A stretch of DNA of 64,000 nt. Source: JAAZBA01 sp964461815 (lineage in GTDB: Bacteria > Bacillota > Clostridia > Oscillospirales > QAMX01). The stretch's first letter is position 1, and each line of letters opens with the position of its first letter. Position numbers and translations under genes: made by a program. Below, in pieces: positions 27,203-34,972 of this stretch. The DNA lies in the NCBI GenBank assembly GCA_964461815.1, contig CAYWVF010000010.1, positions 1 to 64,000 of the forward strand. The letters run 5' to 3'. Below the pieces are notes generated by a model. It had not been told where the DNA came from. It ran no database searches and worked only from the letters and a program-made list of their open reading frames with translations.

Positions 27203-27778
27203 TCACAGAATAATTTCTTCAATATTTTTTATTATCGAAATATCCGCTCTGTCTGAGACTTGAAATTCACGTATTGCTCCGCAGTTTTCGCAGCAAAGCA
27301 CCACCTTGTTTTCGTGAGTGCTCAGAGTAAAGCTTGCAGAGCCGCAGGCACAACCTATGCATTTATTTTTTGCTTTTTCTATAAATAAAGCTATTGCTTC
27401 CTCTAACAGCTTTTCTGCGTGCACACTTACAAGCTCCGATAGATATGACATTATCTCCTCAGCCGTTATAGCATATTCACCTATATCGGAAAATGCAACG
27501 GTACAGCACTCTGTCTGCGACCTCGGGCATAGTAAAGCTATAAAGCGCAGTCTTATCAGCTCCGAAAAAATAATATCTGCCTCATGAAATATACCGCATA
27601 CGCTGCATGGATATTTTACAGTCAATACTCCATCATAAAGCTCTGCTTTAAGCAATGAATATCCGCAAACACAGCTGCAATCGAGAGTATCTACAGAAAA
27701 TACCGAGCAGCCTGCTCCAACAGCCTTTCCGCATTGTGGGCATTCATATGAAAAGCTCAAAAAAGGCTCAGTGACCAT
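27203..27778 (-). CDS. Zinc-ribbon (CpXC-like) protein, function unknown
   Basis: The 191-residue protein has four cysteine pairs: CPQC at the N-terminus, CSCVCG, CSVC, then CIGCACG and CCENCG near the C-terminus, suggesting two treble-clef or ribbon zinc sites around a helical middle. This layout resembles CpXC-domain proteins of Clostridia, whose role is unknown. ATG 27778 is chosen because AGGAGG lies upstream at good spacing; a TTG two codons earlier is less likely. It is a lone gene between pdxY and the ogg terminator. Function is open. Confidence 0.68.
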   Translation of the reverse strand: MVTEPFLSFSYECPQCGKAVGAGCSVFSVDTLDCSCVCGYSLLKAELYDGVLTVKYPCSVCGIFHEADIIFSELIRLRFIALLCPRSQTECCTVAFSDIGEYAITAEEIMSYLSELVSVHAEKLLEEAIALFIEKAKNKCIGCACGSASFTLSTHENKVVLCCENCGAIREFQVSDRADISIIKNIEEIIL

Positions 27779-27863
27779 AATCAAAACCGCCTCCTGTTGT
27801 TTTAGCCGTTATGATGTAGTATATGTTTTTGCTGCATGTACAATTGACCATTCTCAAATATAA

Positions 27864-27895
27864 AATTTACCGATCAGATCACTGATCGGTAAATT
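27864..27895 (-). terminator. Terminator downstream of ogg
   Basis: A perfect 14-bp stem pairs 27864-27877 with 27882-27895 around a 4-base loop, just after the glycosylase stop. The tail on the minus strand is T-rich. Confidence 0.65.
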
Positions 27896-27900
27896 CGAAA

Positions 27901-28719
27901 TCATTCGCTAAGCTTAGTTATATATGAATGGTAATATATGTACTGCTGTGCAACACCTGCATATTCACCGAATGCTTTTTCGGGATCGAAGCCTTTGCCA
28001 AAGCTCTTTTCGACCGCACGCTTCATCCAAATATCTACCGGGAATGCATCAAGCTTGTGCAACCCAAACAACAGCACACATGATGCGACCTTTTCGCCTA
28101 CTCCGTTGAGCTTTTTTAATTCCGCTTTAGCGTCCTTTGTATCGAGCTTTCTGATTTTTTCCAGATTGAGTTCGCCGCTTGCTACCTTTCTCGCAGCATT
28201 TATAATATACGGTGCTCTATAGCCGGATCTCAACGGTGCAAGTTCCTCCTCTGTCAGCTCTGCTATGCGCTGTGCCGACGGGAACGAATAAAAGCACTCA
28301 TTTTCAAGCTCAAGCCTATCACCATATAGCAGACACAGCTTTGAGATTATACCCTTTATTCGAGGAATATTATTGCATTGAGATATGATAAATGAGCATA
28401 ACGCTTCCCACGGCTCCTGATTGAGTATCCTGATGCCGCTTCCAAAGCCGATAACGAGCTTCATATAGTCGTCTATTGCAACTTTTTTGCATATTTCCTC
28501 GTAATCTCTTTCCAGATCGAGGTAGTTTGTGATATATTTCGCCGCATTACTGTCTGACGATGTTATTTTCATTTTATCCTTTTCATGTTCAAGCTTATAT
28601 ACGCTGTTTCCTGTAACACCCGTGTATGATCTATCTTCATTCATTCTCCATCTAAAGCATTGACCGCATTCAAAGGTCTGTTCAAGAGAAAAATTCATCG
28701 GTACACTAATAGTTTCCAT
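27901..28719 (-). CDS. ogg: 8-oxoguanine DNA glycosylase, OGG1 type
   Basis: The 272-residue protein has the N-terminal beta domain (FECGQCFRW) and the HhH-GPD domain of OGG1-type glycosylases. The hairpin LNGVGEKVASCVLLF carries K210, equivalent to the catalytic lysine of human OGG1, and PVDIWMKR has the essential aspartate D229. It should remove 8-oxoguanine from DNA and nick by beta-elimination. Bacterial OGG1-type enzymes are common in Clostridia in place of MutM. It is transcribed alone from a promoter that overlaps the ribosome site of the divergent DUF6062-like gene. Confidence 0.88.
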   Translation of the reverse strand: METISVPMNFSLEQTFECGQCFRWRMNEDRSYTGVTGNSVYKLEHEKDKMKITSSDSNAAKYITNYLDLERDYEEICKKVAIDDYMKLVIGFGSGIRILNQEPWEALCSFIISQCNNIPRIKGIISKLCLLYGDRLELENECFYSFPSAQRIAELTEEELAPLRSGYRAPYIINAARKVASGELNLEKIRKLDTKDAKAELKKLNGVGEKVASCVLLFGLHKLDAFPVDIWMKRAVEKSFGKGFDPEKAFGEYAGVAQQYIYYHSYITKLSE

Positions 28720-28745
28720 CTGTTGTCCCCTATATCTTTTTCCTC

Positions 28746-28774
28746 ATTATACACCATTTGAAAGGAGTTTTCAA
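28746..28774 (-). promoter_or_regulatory. Promoter of ogg
   Basis: On the minus strand, TTGAAA -35 (28769-28774), a 17-base spacer and TATAAT -10 (28746-28751). It overlaps the AAAGGAG ribosome site of the divergent gene at 28761-28767. Confidence 0.65.
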
Positions 28775-28776
28775 TA

Positions 28777-29493
28777 ATGAAAGAAACCATTTATACAATA
28801 CCCATAAACGAAAGCTTTGAAAAGAAATGCGGATGTCCTCTCTGTCTCCTGCATGATGACCTTGAAAGAAACTCTCTTGATTACATAATGGGTGCAGCCA
28901 TGATGGAGCCCGACGTTCGAGAAAACAGTAATAAGCGTGGATTCTGTTCAAAGCATTATGCCGATATGCTTGCAATGAAGAACAGGCTCAGCCTCGCATT
29001 GACAGTTGAGAGTCGCCTCGGTGAGCTTAAGAAAATACTTTCTCAAAACCTGAAAAAGCCTTTTTCCAAGGACGTCGATATGAAAAAAGTTCCTTCTCTG
29101 CTTTCCGACACATCCTCCGGCTGTTTTGTCTGCGAACGCATTGAAAGCTTTATGCTGCAATACTATAAAAACGTGATCTATATGTGGAAAAACGACGCTG
29201 CCTTCAGAAGTGATAAGTTTTCACAGCAGCCGTATTTCTGTCTAAAGCATACATCTATACTTCTCGAGCATGGTGCAAATGAACTGTCCAAAAAGGATTA
29301 TACCTCATTTTCTGAGGAGCTTGTCGCTATCACTAACAGATATCTTGACAAAATATCAAATGATGTTTCGACATTTTGTAAGAGCTTTGACTACAGAAAT
29401 GCCGGAACAGATATAGGTGATGCGAAAACGTCGGTAGAACGTGCTGTAGTATTTCTGTCAGGTACAACACGTGAACTGGACGAGCATAAATAA
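28777..29493 (+). CDS. DUF6062-like cysteine-rich protein
   Basis: The 238-residue soluble protein begins with CGCPLCLLHDD, then has GFCSKHYADML, SGCFVCERIESFM and YFCLKHTSILL. The repeated CxxC followed by CxxH pairs suggest two metal sites. This arrangement matches a clostridial family that I recall as DUF6062; no function is known to me. AAAGGAG lies 10 bases upstream of the ATG. It stands between the divergent ogg gene and a tRNA-Ser gene, with no operon partner. Confidence 0.7.
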   Translation: MKETIYTIPINESFEKKCGCPLCLLHDDLERNSLDYIMGAAMMEPDVRENSNKRGFCSKHYADMLAMKNRLSLALTVESRLGELKKILSQNLKKPFSKDVDMKKVPSLLSDTSSGCFVCERIESFMLQYYKNVIYMWKNDAAFRSDKFSQQPYFCLKHTSILLEHGANELSKKDYTSFSEELVAITNRYLDKISNDVSTFCKSFDYRNAGTDIGDAKTSVERAVVFLSGTTRELDEHK

Positions 29494-29507
29494 TTTTAAA
29501 AAAAGAC

Positions 29508-29536
29508 TTGACAAACGGCTGAAAATGGTGTAGAAT
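29508..29536 (+). promoter_or_regulatory. Promoter of tRNA-Ser
   Basis: TTGACA -35 (29508-29513), a 17-base spacer and TAGAAT -10 (29531-29536), 27 bases before the tRNA 5' end. Confidence 0.75.
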
Positions 29537-29562
29537 AATAAAGCTGTTGAGCGCGAAGTCAT

Positions 29563-29654
29563 GGAGAGATGGCTGAGCTGGTCTAAGGCGCACGACTGGA
29601 AATCGTGTGAACCCTATAAAGGTTCCGAGGGTTCGAATCCCTCTCTCTCCGCCA
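29563..29654 (+). tRNA. tRNA-Ser (anticodon GGA)
   Basis: A class II tRNA: acceptor arm GGAGAGA (29563-29569) pairs with TCTCTCC (29644-29650), discriminator G, and CCA encoded at 29652-29654. The anticodon stem CACGA/TCGTG encloses the loop CTGGAAA, anticodon GGA, which reads UCC and UCU serine codons. A long variable arm and the GGTTCGAATCC T-loop are present. The gene has its own promoter and is followed at once by a terminator, then by a decayed region. Confidence 0.96.
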
Positions 29655-29655
29655 T

Positions 29656-29698
29656 AAAAGAAACAACCTTTGTCTATCGGACAAAGGTTGTTTCTTTT
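29656..29698 (+). terminator. Terminator of tRNA-Ser
   Basis: A perfect 19-bp stem pairs 29656-29674 with 29680-29698 around a 5-base loop and continues into T-rich sequence. Confidence 0.85.
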
Positions 29699-29702
29699 TA
29701 AC

Positions 29703-29794
29703 TAAATCCGTCCTTGCGAACGGGATAAATCCACCTACAGTGAATGAAACCACTTTGTGATGAAATCCGACTTTGTTGGAAGATGGACGGATTA
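29703..29794. repeat. Degenerate small palindromic repeat element
   Basis: AATCCGTCC (29705-29713) and GGACGGATT (29785-29793) form terminal inverted repeats. Between them, GATAAAT, AATGAAA and ATGAAAT recur at 17-20 base spacing and are separated by mini-hairpin sequences such as CCACTTTGTG. It resembles the REP-like palindromic arrays spread in Firmicute genomes. It lies right after tRNA-Ser. Confidence 0.45.
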
Positions 29795-29849
29795 AATATG
29801 CACAAATTGCAGACTTGATTTCCGGCGGTACTGCAAAGAATGATCCGAA

Positions 29850-30251
29850 ATGAAACGTGTGGTCGTAATCAGATGTCCGTGAAGTGGCAAAACGACCTTT
29901 GCGGAAAAGCTTAATAAACATACAGGTCTGCCGTTATATTACCTTGACGCTATCCGGCATAAGCCCGATAAAATGCATATTCCAAGAGAAAAATTTGACC
30001 AAAGAATATCTGAAATTTTTGCAACTGACGAATGGATAATTGACGGTAATTATAGCCGAACAGTTGAAATTCGGCTCAAAGAATGTGATACAGTCATTCT
30101 CTTTGATTTGCCGACAGAGGTTTTCTTACAGGGAGCAACTGAACGACTTGGAAAAGGTCGGTATGATTTGCCGTGGTTAGAAACAGAATTTGATCCGAAA
30201 TTTGAACGCTTTATCAATAACAGGCTCTATGACAGTTTGGAAATGTCATAG
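29850..30251 (+). pseudogene. Broken FlaR/adenylate-kinase-like P-loop protein
   Basis: The frame from ATG 29850 reads MKRVVVIRCP, then TGA at 29880-29882, then SGKTTFAEKL and on to 30251. The TGA falls exactly at the first glycine of a GSGKTT Walker A motif, where one base change from GGA gives TGA. The rest (LPLYYLDAIRHKPDK, EWIIDGNYSRT, CDTVILFDLP, RYDLPWLETEFD) matches small P-loop kinases annotated as FlaR/topology modulation proteins, typically about 170 residues. The usual C-terminal end is missing and is replaced by a 16-bp hairpin. Two further conserved positions look altered (G to R before the CP, W to R before HKPD). A decayed gene is the best reading. Confidence 0.75.
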
Positions 30252-30259
30252 AGCCTGTT
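30219..30259. terminator. Hairpin at 3' end of pseudogene
   Basis: A perfect 16-bp stem pairs 30219-30234 with 30244-30259 around a 9-base loop, overlapping the last codons of the broken gene. It could act as a terminator or mark an insertion/deletion joint. Confidence 0.55.
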
Positions 30260-30323
30260 TGCATTCTTAATGAGTTATTCATTTTCACACAGAGCACAAA
30301 CCGTGAAATCGGCTTAATCGTAA

Positions 30324-30635
30324 TTATCGATTTTTCTTCGTAAAACACCTCGGATCAAAGCACTCGACCTGAATGGTTTTCATCATAGCTTTGAATGTGT
30401 CGATGTCAAAGTGTTCACCCATGCAGAAAACTTCATAATCCACGCCCGGATAGGATAAGAATAACCCTGTTTCTTTATAGCCGTTTCGAAGATAAAAGGC
30501 TCGCCGTTTTTCACGTTGAACTCTGTTCGGTGCTGCATCATCTATCATTTCAAAATCTACCGTGTGAGTTTTGTCCGGGTATTTTTCCAATGAAAAAGCA
30601 TCTTTGCAAGGATATTTGCCTACTCCCAAACGCAA
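30324..30635 (-). pseudogene. C-terminal fragment of a GNAT acetyltransferase
   Basis: The 103-codon frame contains REKRRAFYLRNGYKETGLF and the closing GVDYEVFCMGE segment, which form the C-terminal half of small GNAT acetyltransferases with the typical RRxFYxRNGY motif. The N-terminal strands and most of the acetyl-CoA loop are absent, and no clear continuation is seen upstream on the same strand. It lies in the decayed zone between tRNA-Ser and the ABC exporter and faces the broken P-loop gene. It is probably not functional, but an intact short form cannot be excluded. Confidence 0.6.
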
Positions 30636-30750
30636 CTTTTTCGTGTGATATGTTCTATATTTGATCTCACGATAACCTCCATATGATCATTTATACCTGT
30701 TATCCTTACTCCGCTGTATTCCATGATATGCCGAATGATCACGTAAAAGC

Positions 30751-30783
30751 TAAGCCGCAGTAATACGAAACTACTGCGGCTTA
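30751..30783 (-). terminator. Terminator of ABC exporter operon
   Basis: A perfect 12-bp GC-rich stem pairs 30751-30762 with 30772-30783, just after the second exporter gene on the minus strand, followed by AGCTTTT. Confidence 0.75.
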
Positions 30784-30791
30784 TTTCTTCT

Positions 30792-32582
30792 TTAATTGCC
30801 TGCAAGCTGAGATGTGTACAGCTCGTAATATAAGCCTTTTTTCTCAAGAAGCTCTTTATGATATCCGGATTCAGCGATTTTGCCGTTCATTATATAAAGA
30901 ATACGGCAATTTTTGATCGTTGAGAGTCTATGTGCGATTATGAATGAGGTTCTGCCTTCAAGCAATGCATTAAGGCCCTCCTGAACAAGCAGCTCTGTCT
31001 TCGTATCGATAGACGATGTTGCTTCGTCAAGTATAAGTATCTTAGGATCGGCAAGCAGTGTTCTTGCGAAGCTGACAAGCTGACGCTGTCCTGCTGACAG
31101 TGATTGACCTCTTTCTGTTATCTGCGTATTGTAGCCATTCGGAAGATTGCTTATAAAATCATCGGCATGTACTGCTTTGGCTGCGGCTATTACTTCTTCA
31201 TCTGTTGCGTCCAATCGTCCGTATCTGATATTTTCCATGATCGAGCCTGTAAACAGGAACGTATCCTGAAGCATCATACCCATCTGTGAACGAAGTGATG
31301 AAATAGTAACATCACCAAGCTCATAGCCGTCCATCGTAATTGATCCACCCTTTATATCGTAAAATCTTGCAAGCAGACTTACGATCGTGCTCTTACCTGA
31401 GCCTGTCGGACCGACAAGTGCGATAGATTCTCCCGGCTCTGCAACAAACGATACGTGATCAAGAACGGTTACGCCTTCCTCATATCCGAACACCACATCA
31501 TCGAATTTTACACGTCCCGTAATATCAGGAAGCTCAACTGCATTCGGCTTGTCATCGATGGAAACAGGTTCATCAAGGAGCTGGAATATACGTTCCAGAT
31601 ATGCTGTCGTAGTAATAAGTGTGTTAAACAGATTACCGAGGCTCTGAATAGGCTGCCAAAAACGCCATACATAGCTTATAAATGCCAAAAGCGTACCGAC
31701 TGTAATACCTGCGAACAGATTTAATCCGACAGATGCATATACAAGTGCTGAAACAACATTCGACAAAAGCAATATCACCGGCCAGATCGTACCGCCTATA
31801 TATGCTGATGTATTATGTGCTTTTCTGCTTGCCTCACTGAGTCCTTCGAATATACCGTAGTTCATCTTCTCACGGTCAAATGCCTGAGTAATCTTCATAC
31901 CGTTGATGGACTCCTGCAAATACGCATTCAGGTTGGACTGCTTATTTGAAAGTCTCTGCTGAGCACGTCTTTGCGGACCCTTGATAAGTACTATAAACAG
32001 TATGAATATAGGCATACCCGTAAGTGCAACAAGCGTCAATCTTGCGTCAAGTGCCAACATAAAAAACAGGATCGCCACAAGGCTCGAAAGCTCGATAACG
32101 ATATTTACGATACCGTTTGAAAGGAAATCCGCGACCGAATTAACATAGTTTACCACTCGAACAAGTATCTTTCCATGAGGACGTGAATCATAGTAATCGA
32201 ACGGCAGCTTTTGCAGATGTACAAACAGATCGTGTCGTATTTCGGAAATGATATGCTGACCTGTTTTTGCTATCAGTACAGACTTCATACGACTGCAAAA
32301 CAGCAGTGCTACGATAGTAAGCACATAAATCAATGCAACATACAGTATTCCTTTAACATTCTTTGAAGGGATCAAGTCGTCTACCACTACCTGGGTATAT
32401 ATTGGTGTCAGCAGTCCGAGAAGCATTGCAGCAACACTGAACACAAGCGCTACCGCCAGCTTCTTGCCATGTCTTTTTACATATACAAGAGCACGCGCGA
32501 ACTGCTTTATATCAAACTGTTGTTCAAGCTCTTCGTCAACGTCGAACTTATTTCTCTGCTTTTTCTTTAATTCTTCAGCCAT
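30792..32582 (-). CDS. ABC exporter subunit with consensus Walker B glutamate
   Basis: The 596-residue half-transporter has an N-terminal six-helix domain (about residues 30-335) and a nucleotide-binding domain with Walker A GPTGSGKST near residue 391, the signature LSAGQRQ, and Walker B ILILDEATSSID with the catalytic glutamate. The signature differs from LSGGQ. In heterodimeric multidrug exporters such as TM287/288 and LmrCD, this goes with a partner that has a degenerate Walker B, and the upstream gene has just that. ATG 32582 follows AAGGAGG; a GTG at 32594 lies inside that ribosome site. It is translated 1 base after the partner stop. Confidence 0.9.
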   Translation of the reverse strand: MAEELKKKQRNKFDVDEELEQQFDIKQFARALVYVKRHGKKLAVALVFSVAAMLLGLLTPIYTQVVVDDLIPSKNVKGILYVALIYVLTIVALLFCSRMKSVLIAKTGQHIISEIRHDLFVHLQKLPFDYYDSRPHGKILVRVVNYVNSVADFLSNGIVNIVIELSSLVAILFFMLALDARLTLVALTGMPIFILFIVLIKGPQRRAQQRLSNKQSNLNAYLQESINGMKITQAFDREKMNYGIFEGLSEASRKAHNTSAYIGGTIWPVILLLSNVVSALVYASVGLNLFAGITVGTLLAFISYVWRFWQPIQSLGNLFNTLITTTAYLERIFQLLDEPVSIDDKPNAVELPDITGRVKFDDVVFGYEEGVTVLDHVSFVAEPGESIALVGPTGSGKSTIVSLLARFYDIKGGSITMDGYELGDVTISSLRSQMGMMLQDTFLFTGSIMENIRYGRLDATDEEVIAAAKAVHADDFISNLPNGYNTQITERGQSLSAGQRQLVSFARTLLADPKILILDEATSSIDTKTELLVQEGLNALLEGRTSFIIAHRLSTIKNCRILYIMNGKIAESGYHKELLEKKGLYYELYTSQLAGN

Positions 32583-32583
32583 C

Positions 32584-34323
32584 TTAGTTCGCACCTCCTT
32601 CCGCAGTCAGTCCCTGTTGGAGATTGTAGATATTGTAATAATATCCCTTATTCTTCAATAATTCCTCATGCGTACCCACTTCGGATATGCGTCCGTTTTC
32701 GATTATGTATATTCTGTCCGCATTCTTTATCGAGGATATACGCTGTGCTATGATGATCGTGGTCGCTTTACGCTCACGTGCACGAAGTCTGCCCTGAATG
32801 TAGTGCTCAGTCTCCATATCGACAGCAGATGTGGTATCATCAAGGATAAGAATAGGTGTATCATATGCCAATGCCCTTGCAAGTGCAACTCTCTGACGCT
32901 GTCCGCCCGAAAGTCCTACGCCGCGTTCACCGATAATAGTATCATACTGCATCGGCATACGTCTTATAAATTCGTCGGCGTCTGCATCTACGGCACACCT
33001 CTTAACATGCTCCTCAGAGGAATCCGGCTTACCGTATGCGATATTCGCATCGATGGAATCTGAGAAGAGGAATACGTCCTGCATAGCCATACCTATCATA
33101 CCACGCAGCGACTGAAGGTTAAAGTCTCTTACATCATGATTATCAACCAGGACAGCGCCCTCTGTAACGTCCATAAATCTTGCCATGAGCGAGATCATAG
33201 TTGTCTTGCCTGAGCCTGTCGGCCCCATGATACCTATTGTTTCTCCGGGCTTTGCTATAAAATTGATGTTTGAAAGTATCTCGTTGTTTCCATACTTGAA
33301 GCTGACGTTTCTAAACTCCACCTTACCGTCGGGGTTCTTAGGCTTTGCAGCCTTCGGCGGATTTTTGATGCTCGGCTTTGCATAGAATATCGTCATTACC
33401 TTGTCGGTCGAGGCAAGGAAACGCTGATAGTCGTTTATGATAATACCTATAAGTCTCATCGGGTCATTGAGTCCCCATGAAAGATTAAGGAATATCGAAA
33501 GTGCGCCTATGGTCATATCACCGTTTATAACGAATATACCGCCCACTACAAGCAAGACTATCGACATTGCCTGTGCAACACCTTCAAGGAACGGGCCGAA
33601 TTTCCACCATGTTACAGTCGTATTGATCGCCGCATCACGATAAGCTGTATTGCTCTCCTCGAACTTTTTCGTTTCAAAATCCTCACGAACAAATGCCTTG
33701 ACTACTCTGTTGCCTGCAATGTTTTCCTGCACTACAGTATTAAGTCTGGACACCTCAGCACGCACCTTATCATGCACAGGGCGCATGATCTTACGCATTC
33801 TTATCGTTAATATTGCAGTCAACGGTGCAAATATGAGTGCGATCAACGTAAGCTTCAGGTTGATAAAACCGAACACTATGAGCGTTGCGACAAACATAAG
33901 CACGTTCGTCAACAGGTTTGGAATAATCCATGCGATGAAGTGACGTACCCAGTCGAGGTCACCGGTAAGCTTCATCATAAGGTCACCTGTACGATTTTGG
34001 CTGTAGAATTTCGTATCCAATAGCTGGAGTTTTTCGTAAAGCTGTACGCGTAATTTCTTTACCGTATTCTGAGAACACTGCTCGATCAGTATACCGGACA
34101 GATAAGTGAGTCCTGCTCTGCATGATGTACAGGCAATGATCGTAATTATCAGCGGAATAAGCAGATCCTTGTTGCCCGCCGTGATAACCTCATCAATTAT
34201 CTTAGCGAACAAGAGCGGGTTTACAAAGTTCAGACATACGGCTGCAATACTACACAGTACGCCACTGATGAGCCTTCCCTTGTACTCATCAGCAAGGCTC
34301 ATTATCCATTTAAAGCCTCCCAT
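32584..34323 (-). CDS. ABC exporter subunit with degenerate Walker B
   Basis: The 579-residue half-transporter has six membrane helices followed by a nucleotide-binding domain with Walker A GPTGSGKTT, a full LSGGQRQRVALARAL signature and Walker B LILDDTTSAVD, where aspartate replaces the catalytic glutamate. It thus supplies the degenerate ATP site of a heterodimer with the next gene. The likely role is export of drugs, lipids or peptides across the membrane. The start is uncertain: ATG 34323 has no ribosome site, and ATG 34302 overlaps the stop of a 27-codon upstream frame as TAATG. Confidence 0.88.
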   Translation of the reverse strand: MGGFKWIMSLADEYKGRLISGVLCSIAAVCLNFVNPLLFAKIIDEVITAGNKDLLIPLIITIIACTSCRAGLTYLSGILIEQCSQNTVKKLRVQLYEKLQLLDTKFYSQNRTGDLMMKLTGDLDWVRHFIAWIIPNLLTNVLMFVATLIVFGFINLKLTLIALIFAPLTAILTIRMRKIMRPVHDKVRAEVSRLNTVVQENIAGNRVVKAFVREDFETKKFEESNTAYRDAAINTTVTWWKFGPFLEGVAQAMSIVLLVVGGIFVINGDMTIGALSIFLNLSWGLNDPMRLIGIIINDYQRFLASTDKVMTIFYAKPSIKNPPKAAKPKNPDGKVEFRNVSFKYGNNEILSNINFIAKPGETIGIMGPTGSGKTTMISLMARFMDVTEGAVLVDNHDVRDFNLQSLRGMIGMAMQDVFLFSDSIDANIAYGKPDSSEEHVKRCAVDADADEFIRRMPMQYDTIIGERGVGLSGGQRQRVALARALAYDTPILILDDTTSAVDMETEHYIQGRLRARERKATTIIIAQRISSIKNADRIYIIENGRISEVGTHEELLKNKGYYYNIYNLQQGLTAEGGAN

Positions 34324-34385
34324 AAGTCAGTTTTGGGCGTCAAAAAATCCTCTACCGGGAATCTGTACGCCATCCTCCTTCTCAT
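34302..34385 (-). other. Short leader frame ahead of the ABC exporter, or displaced N-terminus
   Basis: ATG 34385 opens a 27-codon frame beginning MRRRMAYRFPVEDF and ending ALNG. Its stop TAA overlaps the exporter ATG at 34302 as TAATG. The sequence AAGGAGG (34374-34380) lies inside it and directly abuts its second ATG. It may be a coupled leader peptide, or the true exporter N-terminus separated by a frameshift. Sequence alone cannot decide. Confidence 0.35.
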
Positions 34386-34678
34386 TTTTTTAGTTTTATA
34401 AACGCTGCAATTTCTCGATGATTTAATATAACATCAATTTTAAGAAAGGTCAACAATTTTTTATTCTGTTTTTTTAGCTCACAAATCAATATTTTGCACT
34501 TATTACATCGATATCGCCCATTTTTTGCTGATAAAAGTTCGATTTCGAACTATTTTTCACAGAATTCACTTTTTGTACAAAATAATGCACCGAAATCCAT
34601 TCAAAGGTATTTACTTTTACTCTGTAAAGTGGTAATATTATATATATTGAAATATTTCTTAGCGGAAGGATTTAAATT
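34386..34678. other. Intergenic region between ABC exporter and yerC
   Basis: No gene is seen. It is AT-rich and holds the perfect palindrome GTTCGA-TT-TCGAAC at 34537-34550. It also carries a weak forward promoter (TTTACT, 17 bases, TAATAT) close to 34610-34640 for yerC. Confidence 0.5.
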
Positions 34679-34972
34679 ATGAACAAGCTTCATGATGCAC
34701 ATATGGACAGATTATTCAAAGCGATCCTCACTCTTGAAAATCTTGACGACTGCTATGCTTTTTTTGACGATCTTTGCACGATAACCGAGCTAAAGGCCAT
34801 GCAGCAGCGTTTTGAGGTCGCCGAGATGCTCAACGATAAGCATGTATATAATGATATCGCAAAATCTACAGGTGCAAGCACTGCTACAATATCAAGAGTT
34901 AACCGCTGCCTGAATTACGGAAGCGACGGTTACAGACGTGTGATAGAAAGGCTCGGTAAAAAGGATGAGTGA
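34679..34972 (+). CDS. yerC: YerC/YecD-type TrpR-like DNA-binding protein
   Basis: The 97-residue protein matches the YerC/YecD family of TrpR-like proteins: LFKAILTLENLDDCYAFFDDLCTITELKAMQQRFEVAEML, then the helix-turn-helix VYNDIAKSTGASTATISRVNRCL. Known members carry a TrpR fold without the tryptophan-repressor context; their targets are mostly unknown. The stop overlaps the start of the methyltransferase gene by 8 bases, so translation is coupled and the two may work together. The ATG follows GGAAGGATT. Confidence 0.88.
   Translation: MNKLHDAHMDRLFKAILTLENLDDCYAFFDDLCTITELKAMQQRFEVAEMLNDKHVYNDIAKSTGASTATISRVNRCLNYGSDGYRRVIERLGKKDE

Noticed and set aside
29880..29882. In-frame TGA as a selenocysteine codon
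   Set aside because: The position is a Walker A glycine, not a catalytic cysteine, and other conserved residues are also changed, so mutation is simpler.
29583..29921. Minus-strand frame ending in RRERDSNPRNLYRV-type sequence
   Set aside because: It is the reverse complement of the tRNA-Ser gene, a common false protein in databases.
34537..34550. LexA box
   Set aside because: The arms are in the opposite order from CGAAC-N4-GTTCG.
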